Positions 1 to 5,393 of a stretch of DNA of 5,393 bases are shown here, piece after piece. Below the pieces are notes generated by a model. The model had not been told where the DNA came from, did no database searches, and saw nothing but the letters and a program-made list of their open reading frames with translations. Location of the stretch: contig JAIRYX010000009.1 in NCBI GenBank assembly GCA_031267635.1, positions 1 through 5,393 on the forward strand, written 5' to 3'. Source of the DNA: Planctomycetaceae bacterium. GTDB lineage: Bacteria > Planctomycetota > Planctomycetia > Pirellulales > Thermoguttaceae. Every line of letters begins with the position of its first letter. The stretch's first letter is position 1. The translations under genes were made by a program, and so were the position numbers.

Positions 1-574
1 CTTCTTTTTTATCCTTTTCAATTCTTTTTAGAGCAATGGAATTCGGATAAAAACACTCTGGTATTAAAGGTGATATTCTTAATGTGAATATTTTGTCTGA
101 AGTATTATGAAGAAAAATAGCAAGTCCTATTGGTTCACCTGATTGATAAACGGTTTTATCTGTTTCAATATCCCATTCTAAATTTCTCATGTATTCACTT
201 TTGCTGTTACCTAAATGGTATCTTTGATCTTGGTAGATGATAGACAGTTCCACTGCAAAATAAATACCGCTTTTATGACGTAATATATCTGTTGCAACTT
301 CTGAAAACGAGCGTTTTACAAATTCTGAAAACGGGAATGTTGTAAATTCCCGTAACGGAAGTAACGTTTGTGGAGATGGCATTGTTTGATTTGCAATCTT
401 CGCTTGTTCATAATAATACTGCGCTAGTTCCGAATTGGTTAGTTGCCGGAACCTGCTCACCGATTCCTTGTCAGGAATTTTAGATTCTTCTGAAAAACTC
501 ATTTCTCGCATAACAACATTGGTTATCATCATTATTACGAGGAAACTCAATAAAAAAAATTGTTTTATTGTCAT
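1..574 (-). CDS. Exported protein with BsuPI-like Ig domain (3' end beyond left edge)
   Basis: The reading frame is open from an ATG at 574 to the left edge, giving 191 visible residues and no stop, so the C-terminus is missing. The start is supported by an AAAGGAG Shine-Dalgarno 9 nt upstream. Residues 5-22 are hydrophobic after MTIKQ, which suggests a signal peptide or membrane anchor; no clear cleavage site is seen. Residues 29-130 are of unknown type and include a degenerate 8-residue repeat ending in FSE. Residues 131-191 begin NLEWDIETDKTVY, then SGEPIGLAIFLHNTSD. This matches the Tyr-x-x-Gly-Glu and Asn-x-Ser pattern of BsuPI-type Ig-fold domains and aligns with residues 95-155 of the 299-residue protein encoded at 3248-4147. 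It starts 16 nt after the preceding gene ends, so the two are probably co-transcribed. The function is unknown. BsuPI itself is a proteinase inhibitor, but the fold is also used simply for binding, so inhibition is only a possibility. Confidence 0.88.
   Translation of the reverse strand, partial: MTIKQFFLLSFLVIMMITNVVMREMSFSEESKIPDKESVSRFRQLTNSELAQYYYEQAKIANQTMPSPQTLLPLREFTTFPFSEFVKRSFSEVATDILRHKSGIYFAVELSIIYQDQRYHLGNSKSEYMRNLEWDIETDKTVYQSGEPIGLAIFLHNTSDKIFTLRISPLIPECFYPNSIALKRIEKDKKE
299..346 (-). repeat. 24-bp tandem repeat within the left-edge gene
   Basis: Two 24-base units (299-322 and 323-346) share an identical 11-base start, TTCTGAAAACG on the plus strand, and similar ends. The next 24 bases (347-370) look like a decayed third unit. 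In frame they encode 8-residue units FTTFPFSE and FVKRSFSE, preceded by QTLLPLRE. An inverted repeat, ACGGGAA at 331-337 with TTCCCGT at 347-353, lies across the second junction. Confidence 0.6.
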
Positions 575-580
575 AAATAT

Positions 581-590
581 ATTCTCCTTT
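581..590 (-). promoter_or_regulatory. Shine-Dalgarno of the left-edge gene
   Basis: On the minus strand this reads AAAGGAGAAT, with GGAG 9 nt before the ATG at 574. It directly follows the TAA of the preceding gene and fixes the start of a gene that has no visible end. Confidence 0.8.
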
Positions 591-1316
591 TTATTTTTTC
601 AAGATGACGCCATTGGGAAATATCTTATGAAACAAGTCATCTTCGGTCGAGTAGGAATGGGCGGCTGATTGGATAAGTTGTCCTTGTTCGTCCCAACGAT
701 AAATAGCTAATTTTCCGGTTTTGTTTTTTTCTAAAAGTTGCTCATTTTGAACGGCATCAATATCCTTTTTTGATTCTTTCCGATTAATAATTTTAGGAAC
801 ATCGTCTCCAACAACATTTCCAACGCTTAAATTTTTGAAATGTCCGTTTTTATATAAATCGATATGCAATGCATTTTCGCTGAATAATTTGTATTGCTTA
901 ATAAATGCCGGTTGAAACGAATGGGGATAAAACTGAATGAGAACGAATGGCGACATTTTCTTATTCGTTCCGCCTGAAGGAATTGTGATAGTAACTTCTT
1001 GCAACATCACTTCATGAGAACGTGTTTTCAAGTTATAATGTAGTTTACACTCTACGGATGTTCCTCGCATTTGATACTTTTCCCCAAAAGTAGGTATTGT
1101 TTCCACATTTTTGTTTTTCACGCATTCAATAATATGGTTTGCGAATTCAATGGATTTTTCCAACTCATGAAATTGCTCTTTGTTGTCAAGAACAAAATGT
1201 TCCGGCAAAGACACTTTGTTGACATCGTTTTCATTTTGTTGCGAATAGAGATTAGCATGACCAATCGCCATAACATAGCTCAATACTAATATTGTTAATT
1301 GAAGACCTTTATACAT
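591..1316 (-). CDS. Hypothetical exported protein, 241 aa
   Basis: The ATG start lies 9 nt after an AGGAG Shine-Dalgarno, and the frame ends in TAA. The N-terminus has a short basic start (MYKG), a hydrophobic core LQLTILVLSYVMAIG and small residues around GHA at 19-21, as in a Sec signal peptide, so the mature protein is probably periplasmic or secreted. Residues 45-70 look helical and charged. Residues 85-165 are rich in alternating hydrophobic residues, suggesting beta strands. Two short segments, LYKNGHFKNL (154-163) and YRWDEQGQLI (206-215), resemble each other and have the aromatic-x-x-x-Gly pattern of MORN/YwqK-like beta hairpins, but two weak copies are not enough to assign a family. 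Cys65 and Cys90 could form a disulfide if exported. It lies 62 nt after the 599-residue protein gene and 16 nt before the next gene, so it is likely in the same transcript. A partner or immunity role for its upstream neighbour is speculation from position only. Confidence 0.88.
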   Translation of the reverse strand: MYKGLQLTILVLSYVMAIGHANLYSQQNENDVNKVSLPEHFVLDNKEQFHELEKSIEFANHIIECVKNKNVETIPTFGEKYQMRGTSVECKLHYNLKTRSHEVMLQEVTITIPSGGTNKKMSPFVLIQFYPHSFQPAFIKQYKLFSENALHIDLYKNGHFKNLSVGNVVGDDVPKIINRKESKKDIDAVQNEQLLEKNKTGKLAIYRWDEQGQLIQSAAHSYSTEDDLFHKIFPNGVILKK

Positions 1317-1320
1317 TTGT

Positions 1321-1330
1321 ATTTTCTCCT
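1321..1330 (-). promoter_or_regulatory. Shine-Dalgarno of the 241-aa protein gene
   Basis: On the minus strand this reads AGGAGAAAAT, with AGGAG 9 nt before the ATG at 1316. The rest of the 62-nt gap (1317-1378) shows no convincing promoter or terminator. Confidence 0.8.
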
Positions 1331-1378
1331 AACTATTATTTACAATAAGTTCAGTTCTGTTGAATATATCAAACGGGA

Positions 1379-3178
1379 TCAACCAAATTTTCCTTTTGAT
1401 GAAGAACCAGAACCACCGACATAATCGGGATTAATAACTGCATATGATTCTTGCGTCAAATTATATCCCAACACGCCGGGGCAATTTCCATTAAATAAAA
1501 AACTTACAGTCGGAATAATACCTGCTGGATTATACGAAACCCAGCCAGAAGCACTCGCCGCTGGAAAAATGCCAGATTCTCCCGTTGCTAATTCTCCAAT
1601 CCCAAGTGCAAAGCTTGTACAATTGTTTGAGTTAATATTATATCTTGGCGTTGTATTAGAACTATCAATATTTTCATGAATTGCATTTAAAGAACTATTA
1701 AGTTTACTTAATGAATTAATATTATATGTTTTGCTTACATACCAGCCATGAGAACTGTCATTTCTTACTTCTCCGTCACATTCATATTGAGTATAACCTG
1801 CGACGTATGAACCGCTAGATGAAGTATTTTCTCCTGTTGGATAAAATCCCCACGGGATTCCGATGTATGGCGATGTATCTTCCGAGATTATATCTAATCC
1901 TGATAGATATGGATCAACATCTATTCTGAAAAATGTGTGTCCAACATCATCACCATTAGCAACAATGGTAGATTGATTTGGTACTGGTGGATCAACATAC
2001 AAGGTATATTCCGCCCAAGCAATATGAACGTCCAAATCAACATACATACCAGCCACAGTGAACCGAAACGTGAAATCGCGGTCAATGTCGGGATCGTTAT
2101 TTTCTAATCCGCTCGGTTTTGTCCAAGTAAAATAATCTGTAATATAATTGCTGTCAGGCAAATAAAATTCCGGACCTGACACAGAGATATTATTTCCCCA
2201 ATATGTGCCGGGATCAAGAATTTCAATACTATAAGGAACATATTCCCACACAGGTGCTCCCCAAATTTCCGTCATAACAGTTGCCGTGTTTCCAGTCTGG
2301 AAAACATACGCCGTATCCACTTGAACTGTTGGCGTTGTGTTGGGATTGGTGTTGTAATTTGTGTGAGCACCATTATAACCATCTTCATCGGAAAGCGCCG
2401 CGTAAGAAAACCAAACATTTCCATAGGTTGAACTTGACGAAGATGAAGTTTGGCTCAATTGGCTAAAATCCCCAACAAGAATCGTCTGCGAAGATGCGAC
2501 GGATTGCGACGCTTCGGGAACGTCTGATGTTGTTGAAATTCCGCCTCCGCCGGAAGCTGTTGCGATTCCGGCATAGATTGGCGCGGCGACTGCCTCGATA
2601 GGCAACGGCGGCAACGCGGAAAAATGGAGCGGTCTTTCCGACGTCAAAGTTGATTGATTCGCTTTCGACGTTTGTTGCAAAAGTAAATCGTCGGCAAATT
2701 GGTGTGTTAGTTTGTTCGGATCGTCTTCCGATAAAAAACTCCAAACAGAATTGAAATCATTTTCTAAAATTGCGGTTGTCACAGAATCGTTTGAAGAATG
2801 GTTCGCAACGGAACTTCGGGCAACGGTTGATAACTCGTCTTCTGATACCGTGTCTTCGCCTAATAGAAAATCTGTCGAAAAAAGATTTTTCGCAACAAAC
2901 GATTTCAATTTTTCTGTCGTAAACGTGTTCGATGATTCTTGTAAAGTTCCTTCGGCGGAATTGACATGGCTTATGATTTCGCTTGCTGTTTCCGCTGAAA
3001 CAACGCTGCTTACCGATTGACTTTCCTGCCGGCTTTCTGATAGGAAAAGCGAACCGGCAACCGCTCCGAGAATCGACGCGGAAACGGGAAGGCGTTCTTC
3101 AAGTGATTCAAAGAAGATCCGAGTATTTCCTCTTTTTCTTTGATTGTTCTTTCGTTTTTTTATTTGTAAAGTTGGCAC
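1379..3178 (-). CDS. Large secreted protein: LExR-type leader, Ig-like module, papain-like hydrolase domain
   Basis: This 599-residue protein starts at GTG (3178), 8 nt after an AAAGGAAA Shine-Dalgarno. No upstream in-frame start is better placed. Residues 5-20 are very basic, 22-30 read FFESLEERL, and 35-46 are hydrophobic (SILGAVAGSLFL). This resembles the N-terminal targeting motif of large planctomycete exported proteins. Residues 50-250 are Ser/Thr-rich and low in structure, with a run of six Ser near 245-250. Residues 285-395 form an Ig-like module ending in VHIAWAE, closely matched in the gene at the right edge. Residues 405-560 contain VGHTFFRI (His414), WGFYP (443-447), DSSHGWYVSKTY (474-485) and NNCTSFALG (Cys520). 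This order of GH, GFYP, D-D-S-H and NNC is that of permuted papain-fold (NlpC/P60 or LRAT-like) hydrolases, in which the His precedes the Cys. His414 and Cys520 would be the catalytic pair, and His477 is another candidate. The substrate is unknown: peptidoglycan, protein or lipid are all possible. The C-terminus ends in a Gly/Ser tail, with no sorting signal seen. Confidence 0.92.
   Translation of the reverse strand: MPTLQIKKRKNNQRKRGNTRIFFESLEERLPVSASILGAVAGSLFLSESRQESQSVSSVVSAETASEIISHVNSAEGTLQESSNTFTTEKLKSFVAKNLFSTDFLLGEDTVSEDELSTVARSSVANHSSNDSVTTAILENDFNSVWSFLSEDDPNKLTHQFADDLLLQQTSKANQSTLTSERPLHFSALPPLPIEAVAAPIYAGIATASGGGGISTTSDVPEASQSVASSQTILVGDFSQLSQTSSSSSSTYGNVWFSYAALSDEDGYNGAHTNYNTNPNTTPTVQVDTAYVFQTGNTATVMTEIWGAPVWEYVPYSIEILDPGTYWGNNISVSGPEFYLPDSNYITDYFTWTKPSGLENNDPDIDRDFTFRFTVAGMYVDLDVHIAWAEYTLYVDPPVPNQSTIVANGDDVGHTFFRIDVDPYLSGLDIISEDTSPYIGIPWGFYPTGENTSSSGSYVAGYTQYECDGEVRNDSSHGWYVSKTYNINSLSKLNSSLNAIHENIDSSNTTPRYNINSNNCTSFALGIGELATGESGIFPAASASGWVSYNPAGIIPTVSFLFNGNCPGVLGYNLTQESYAVINPDYVGGSGSSSKGKFG
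2009..2125 (-). repeat. Shared Ig-like module, copy in the 599-aa protein gene
   Basis: This stretch encodes TWTKPSGLENNDPDIDRD, then FTFRFTVA and DLDVHIAWAE. It matches 5230-5349 in the same orientation, differing in length by one codon. Exact shared runs include 18 bases at 2009-2026, 20 bases at 2067-2086 and 13 bases at 2113-2125. Confidence 0.85.
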
Positions 3179-3184
3179 GAAAAT

Positions 3185-3192
3185 TTCCTTTG
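3185..3192 (-). promoter_or_regulatory. Shine-Dalgarno deciding the GTG start of the 599-aa protein
   Basis: On the minus strand AAAGGAAA lies 8 nt before GTG at 3178. The frame stays open upstream into the previous gene but shows no ATG, GTG or TTG in the gap, so this site is the reason for choosing the GTG. The 69-nt gap (3179-3247) also holds two close CACCAAA copies but no clear promoter or hairpin. Confidence 0.65.
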
Positions 3193-3247
3193 GTGTTTTT
3201 GGTGAAAAGTTTGGCGTTTTGGTTGCTGTCTGTTATCTTTATGGTTC

Positions 3248-4147
3248 TCAACCGTTATTTCCGAGTTCCTGATCTTTTTCCAATTGTTCTTCTCTTCTTT
3301 GATTCCGTCGCGGCACAGTTTTTTCCTCTGTTTTAAGCGATGTGTCGATGTTGAAATTTAATGTTTGTTTTCCTTTTTTAACGTCAATCGTTTGTTTGGG
3401 CGAATCAGTTATCTTGATTTTTAGTGTATTTGATGGAACAGGTTGCGCATAAAGTTGAGGATAAAAAAATGATTTGCGATAAAAAGTAATTTCATACGTA
3501 TCCGGTTTATCCATTTGGAAATACTTATTGATAGGACATGGGAGTGAAATTTGTAGAGACATTTTAGGATCAAGTGCGACACGTGTGCTTGCACTGCCAT
3601 AACCAACAAAATCATATCCTGTGATTTTACCGTCACTAACGTCATGAATAATTTCTCTTTGTCCTTTGTCAGTCGGTAAAACAGGATCGCCGGAGGAATT
3701 TTTTACTAAAATAAAATTTGCGCCATAATAACGAAAACTGTTCGCACCAGGGTGGAGCTGGACATGCGCAACCGAATCTGACGCATTTCCCACATAAAGT
3801 TGAATCTCAATTTTTTCATTGACCGCATAAATTTCCTTCTCTGTACGTATCCGAAATTCCAGCCGGGAATAATCGCCTTTAGGATGATTATCTTCTTTGG
3901 AAATCCCGCCATAGAGAGGTTTCCCATATTGGTTAGTATTAACCCCATCGCCAAGATACCCCTTATCTCCCGGATAAAGAATCCCGGAATTTTCCACTGG
4001 ATTCGGCTTTTCCGTGATAAGATAGCCGCGATAAAAATCCTGAAGTTTTTTCGCATCAACGGCAAATCTCGTTGAATCATCGGCATAGACAAAATGAGTT
4101 GTCAATATTGATAGATTTATCATTAACAATAAATTCAAGCTTTTCAT
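3248..4147 (-). CDS. Exported protein with BsuPI-like Ig domain, 299 aa
   Basis: The ATG at 4147 overlaps the stop of the upstream gene as ATGA and has an AGGAG Shine-Dalgarno 7 nt upstream. Residues 1-22 form a clear Sec signal peptide (MKS, hydrophobic core, VYA then DD at 23), so the protein is exported; no lipobox Cys is present. Residues 55-90 are rich in Gly, Tyr and Asn and probably loop-like. Residues 95-150 (RLEFRIRTEKEIY, then EKIEIQLYVGNASD) form an Ig-like beta segment homologous to the visible end of the left-edge gene. Residues 185-248 (MSLQISLPCPINKYF, DTYEITFYRK, NTLKIKITDSP) look like the remaining strands of an Ig or transglutaminase-accessory type fold. The last 30 residues are highly charged (RRNQRREEQLEKDQE) and probably helical. 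No catalytic motif is seen. The overlap implies production in step with the large upstream protein, so a physical or functional partnership is a fair inference. Confidence 0.93.
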   Translation of the reverse strand: MKSLNLLLMINLSILTTHFVYADDSTRFAVDAKKLQDFYRGYLITEKPNPVENSGILYPGDKGYLGDGVNTNQYGKPLYGGISKEDNHPKGDYSRLEFRIRTEKEIYAVNEKIEIQLYVGNASDSVAHVQLHPGANSFRYYGANFILVKNSSGDPVLPTDKGQREIIHDVSDGKITGYDFVGYGSASTRVALDPKMSLQISLPCPINKYFQMDKPDTYEITFYRKSFFYPQLYAQPVPSNTLKIKITDSPKQTIDVKKGKQTLNFNIDTSLKTEEKTVPRRNQRREEQLEKDQELGNNG

Positions 4148-5393
4148 TCGTTATCTCCTGTTATTTCATCCCAAGTTTCATTGACATGTAATCGAAGCGT
4201 AAGAAAATTTAATTCCCAAGTTGGTAATACATTTGTTGTATAACTTGTTCCACCACCATAATTTGTTGAATTGGGAAGTATATACCACTGATTAGCAGAT
4301 TGATACATTGCACCTTCCCAATACCATTCCAAAACACTTAATGTTATCCATATAGAATCATTTCCATCCGGTTTATATGTCAAATAAGTCTTAAACGAAT
4401 CCTCTCTGTAAACAGCCACACGGTTGTAATCATAAGCTCCAACATCTTCCCAAGGAGAATCATAACCTTTTTTCCAAGTGTTTTCTATAGATGAATCATA
4501 ATCAATGCCAGCTTCAAAGTATTGAGGAAAACGCTGCAAAGAAGAATCAATGACATAATGTCCCCATGACGAAATATAATTAGTTTCATCGTTTACTGTG
4601 ACTTCTGAGTAATAATAATTTTGTAGTTGAGTATAAGCAAATGTTCCACCAGCATAATCTGATGTAGAAATACTGGCTTGATATGTAATTCCATGAACGG
4701 AGTTTGATGTCTGTCCCCAATCAGGGTCAATGACATATTCTTCACCACCCAAACTCAAACGAACATCTCCTGAAGAACCAGTTGTTATTCTAATCAAGTC
4801 GCCACCATCAGACCATTCTCCCCATTCTGACGTAAAAGAATTTGCGGTTGGCGTTTCCAAATAATAACTTGCGTCTCTGTTAATTCCATGCGAATGACCG
4901 TTTGGATCGGTGAAAACAGAATTAACGCTTATTTTACGTAGAGTTGAAGACGTACCTGTTTTACTAGTATAATAAAACTCAAAAGTATCCGCCGTATAAT
5001 CGCCGGATGTATGATTGACGATTGTTCCCGCACTGTTAGTTGTAATATATTTTTTTACAAAATTTCCTCCGGTTGGCGCACTCCATGTTTTACTTGTCCA
5101 TGTCATGACCGGATCATAATCCAATTTTGCTTCGACTTTCTGCCCGACAACAACCGTGTTATCCTCGCTTTGCGTATCGTTTGAACTCGTTGTCTTAAAA
5201 TCCCCTTCGCCGGCAAATTGTACTTGCACTTCCGCCCAAGCAATATGGACATTCAAGTCAACAGGTTCCAAATTAGCTACCGTAAATCGGAACGTGAAAT
5301 CGCGGTCAATACTTGAATCATTATTATCTAGTCCGTTCGGTTTTGTCCATATAAACCACCATCCATCATACGCAGAATCGGTAACGCCAAAAA
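4144..5393 (-). CDS. Large extracellular protein with Ig-like repeats (5' end beyond right edge)
   Basis: The frame is open from the right edge to a TGA at 4144-4146, giving 415 complete codons. An internal TTG at 5271 could be read as a start but lies within a conserved module, so I treat the gene as running off the window. Counting from the edge, residues 13-54 (WTKPNGLDNND, IDRDFTFRFTVA, VHIAWAE) match residues 350-390 of the 599-residue protein. Residues 80-160 look like a second, divergent Ig-like unit: VVGQKVEAKL, W-S-A-P at 103-106, VKKY, then TFEFYYT. Residues 195-360 contain GITYQASISTSDYAGG (234-249), FKTYLTYKPDG (333-343) and SIWITL (346-351), a pattern I recall from uncharacterised secreted bacterial proteins whose C-terminal part follows a Trp-rich Ig unit. 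Trp and Tyr are abundant and there is only beta-like sequence, which fits an extracellular adhesin or matrix protein. No catalytic signature is evident. The gene is translationally coupled to the 299-residue exported protein. Confidence 0.9.
   Translation of the reverse strand, partial: FGVTDSAYDGWWFIWTKPNGLDNNDSSIDRDFTFRFTVANLEPVDLNVHIAWAEVQVQFAGEGDFKTTSSNDTQSEDNTVVVGQKVEAKLDYDPVMTWTSKTWSAPTGGNFVKKYITTNSAGTIVNHTSGDYTADTFEFYYTSKTGTSSTLRKISVNSVFTDPNGHSHGINRDASYYLETPTANSFTSEWGEWSDGGDLIRITTGSSGDVRLSLGGEEYVIDPDWGQTSNSVHGITYQASISTSDYAGGTFAYTQLQNYYYSEVTVNDETNYISSWGHYVIDSSLQRFPQYFEAGIDYDSSIENTWKKGYDSPWEDVGAYDYNRVAVYREDSFKTYLTYKPDGNDSIWITLSVLEWYWEGAMYQSANQWYILPNSTNYGGGTSYTTNVLPTWELNFLTLRLHVNETWDEITGDNE
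4155..4159 (-). promoter_or_regulatory. Shine-Dalgarno inside the end of the right-edge gene
   Basis: AGGAG on the minus strand, 7 nt before the ATG at 4147, lies within the last codons of the upstream gene, and the ATGA overlap follows. This is a classic layout for translational coupling. Confidence 0.8.
5230..5349 (-). repeat. Shared Ig-like module, copy in the right-edge gene
   Basis: This is the partner of the copy at 2009-2125. It encodes WTKPNGLDNND, then IDRDFTFRFTVA and VDLNVHIAWAE. The exact matches are 5230-5247, 5291-5310 and 5337-5349, with one extra codon between the FTVA and VDL parts. Similarity at the DNA level suggests fairly recent duplication or gene conversion. Confidence 0.85.

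Noticed and set aside
1340..1378. Possible terminator hairpin after the 599-aa protein gene
   Set aside because: Only a 4-bp imperfect stem (TTCA with TGAA) is visible, with no following T-run on the minus strand.
2463..2744. Minus-strand open frame of 93 codons, Arg-rich
   Set aside because: It lies in another frame wholly inside the 599-residue protein gene, in its GC-richer part, and has no supporting start signal.
3193..3225. Short TTGG/CACCAAA-type repeats in the 69-nt gap
   Set aside because: The copies are short, irregular and A-rich, and are not clearly distinct from chance in AT-rich DNA.
2983..3336. Plus-strand open frame of 117 codons with a hydrophobic C-terminal half
   Set aside because: It is antisense to the leader of the 599-residue protein and the tail of the 299-residue protein. 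It has no ribosome site, and the hydrophobicity comes from the complement of Lys/Glu/Arg-rich codons.
3706..4092. Minus-strand open frame of 128 codons rich in Met, Ile and Arg
   Set aside because: It is an out-of-frame shadow within the 299-residue protein gene, whose signal peptide and domain pattern are clear.
5269..5271. TTG as the start of the right-edge gene
   Set aside because: The frame is open for 40 further codons to the edge, and those codons encode the conserved WTKPNG and RDFTFRFTVA segment also found in the neighbouring gene.

Overview
The window carries five genes, all on the minus strand and closely spaced. All appear to encode exported proteins. The DNA is AT-rich, with gaps of 16 to 69 nt or a 4-nt overlap between genes and a purine-rich Shine-Dalgarno sequence before every visible start. 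The best lineage clue is the N-terminus of the 599-residue protein: a basic leader, then an F-x-x-LExR-x-L type motif (FFESLEERL) and a short hydrophobic stretch. That combination is typical of large secreted proteins of Planctomycetes, so I infer a low-GC planctomycete or a relative. No RNA gene, insertion sequence, CRISPR array, integrase or convincing terminator is visible.

In transcription order (right to left): (1) a large extracellular protein whose 5' end lies beyond the right edge. It has Ig-like repeats and a long C-terminal domain that I recognise as a pattern in uncharacterised secreted bacterial proteins. (2) A 299-residue signal-peptide protein with a BsuPI-like Ig-fold segment, overlapping gene 1 by ATGA. 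(3) A 599-residue protein with the LExR-type leader, a Ser-rich linker, an Ig-like module shared with gene 1, and a C-terminal domain resembling permuted papain-like (NlpC/P60, LRAT-type) hydrolases, with a GHT histidine and an NNC cysteine. (4) A 241-residue signal-peptide protein of unknown function. (5) A gene truncated by the left edge, whose C-terminal visible part resembles the Ig-like segment of gene 2.

The layout looks like two related cassettes, each a large modular surface or secreted protein followed by one or two small exported partners. The two large proteins share a module that is alike even at nucleotide level and then diverge completely. The two small BsuPI-like proteins are homologous to each other. 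This is the arrangement expected of a duplicated and diversified surface-protein or effector/partner locus. The papain-like domain is the only part for which an enzymatic role can be suggested. No stretch over 300 bases lacks a gene; the longest gap is 69 nt.
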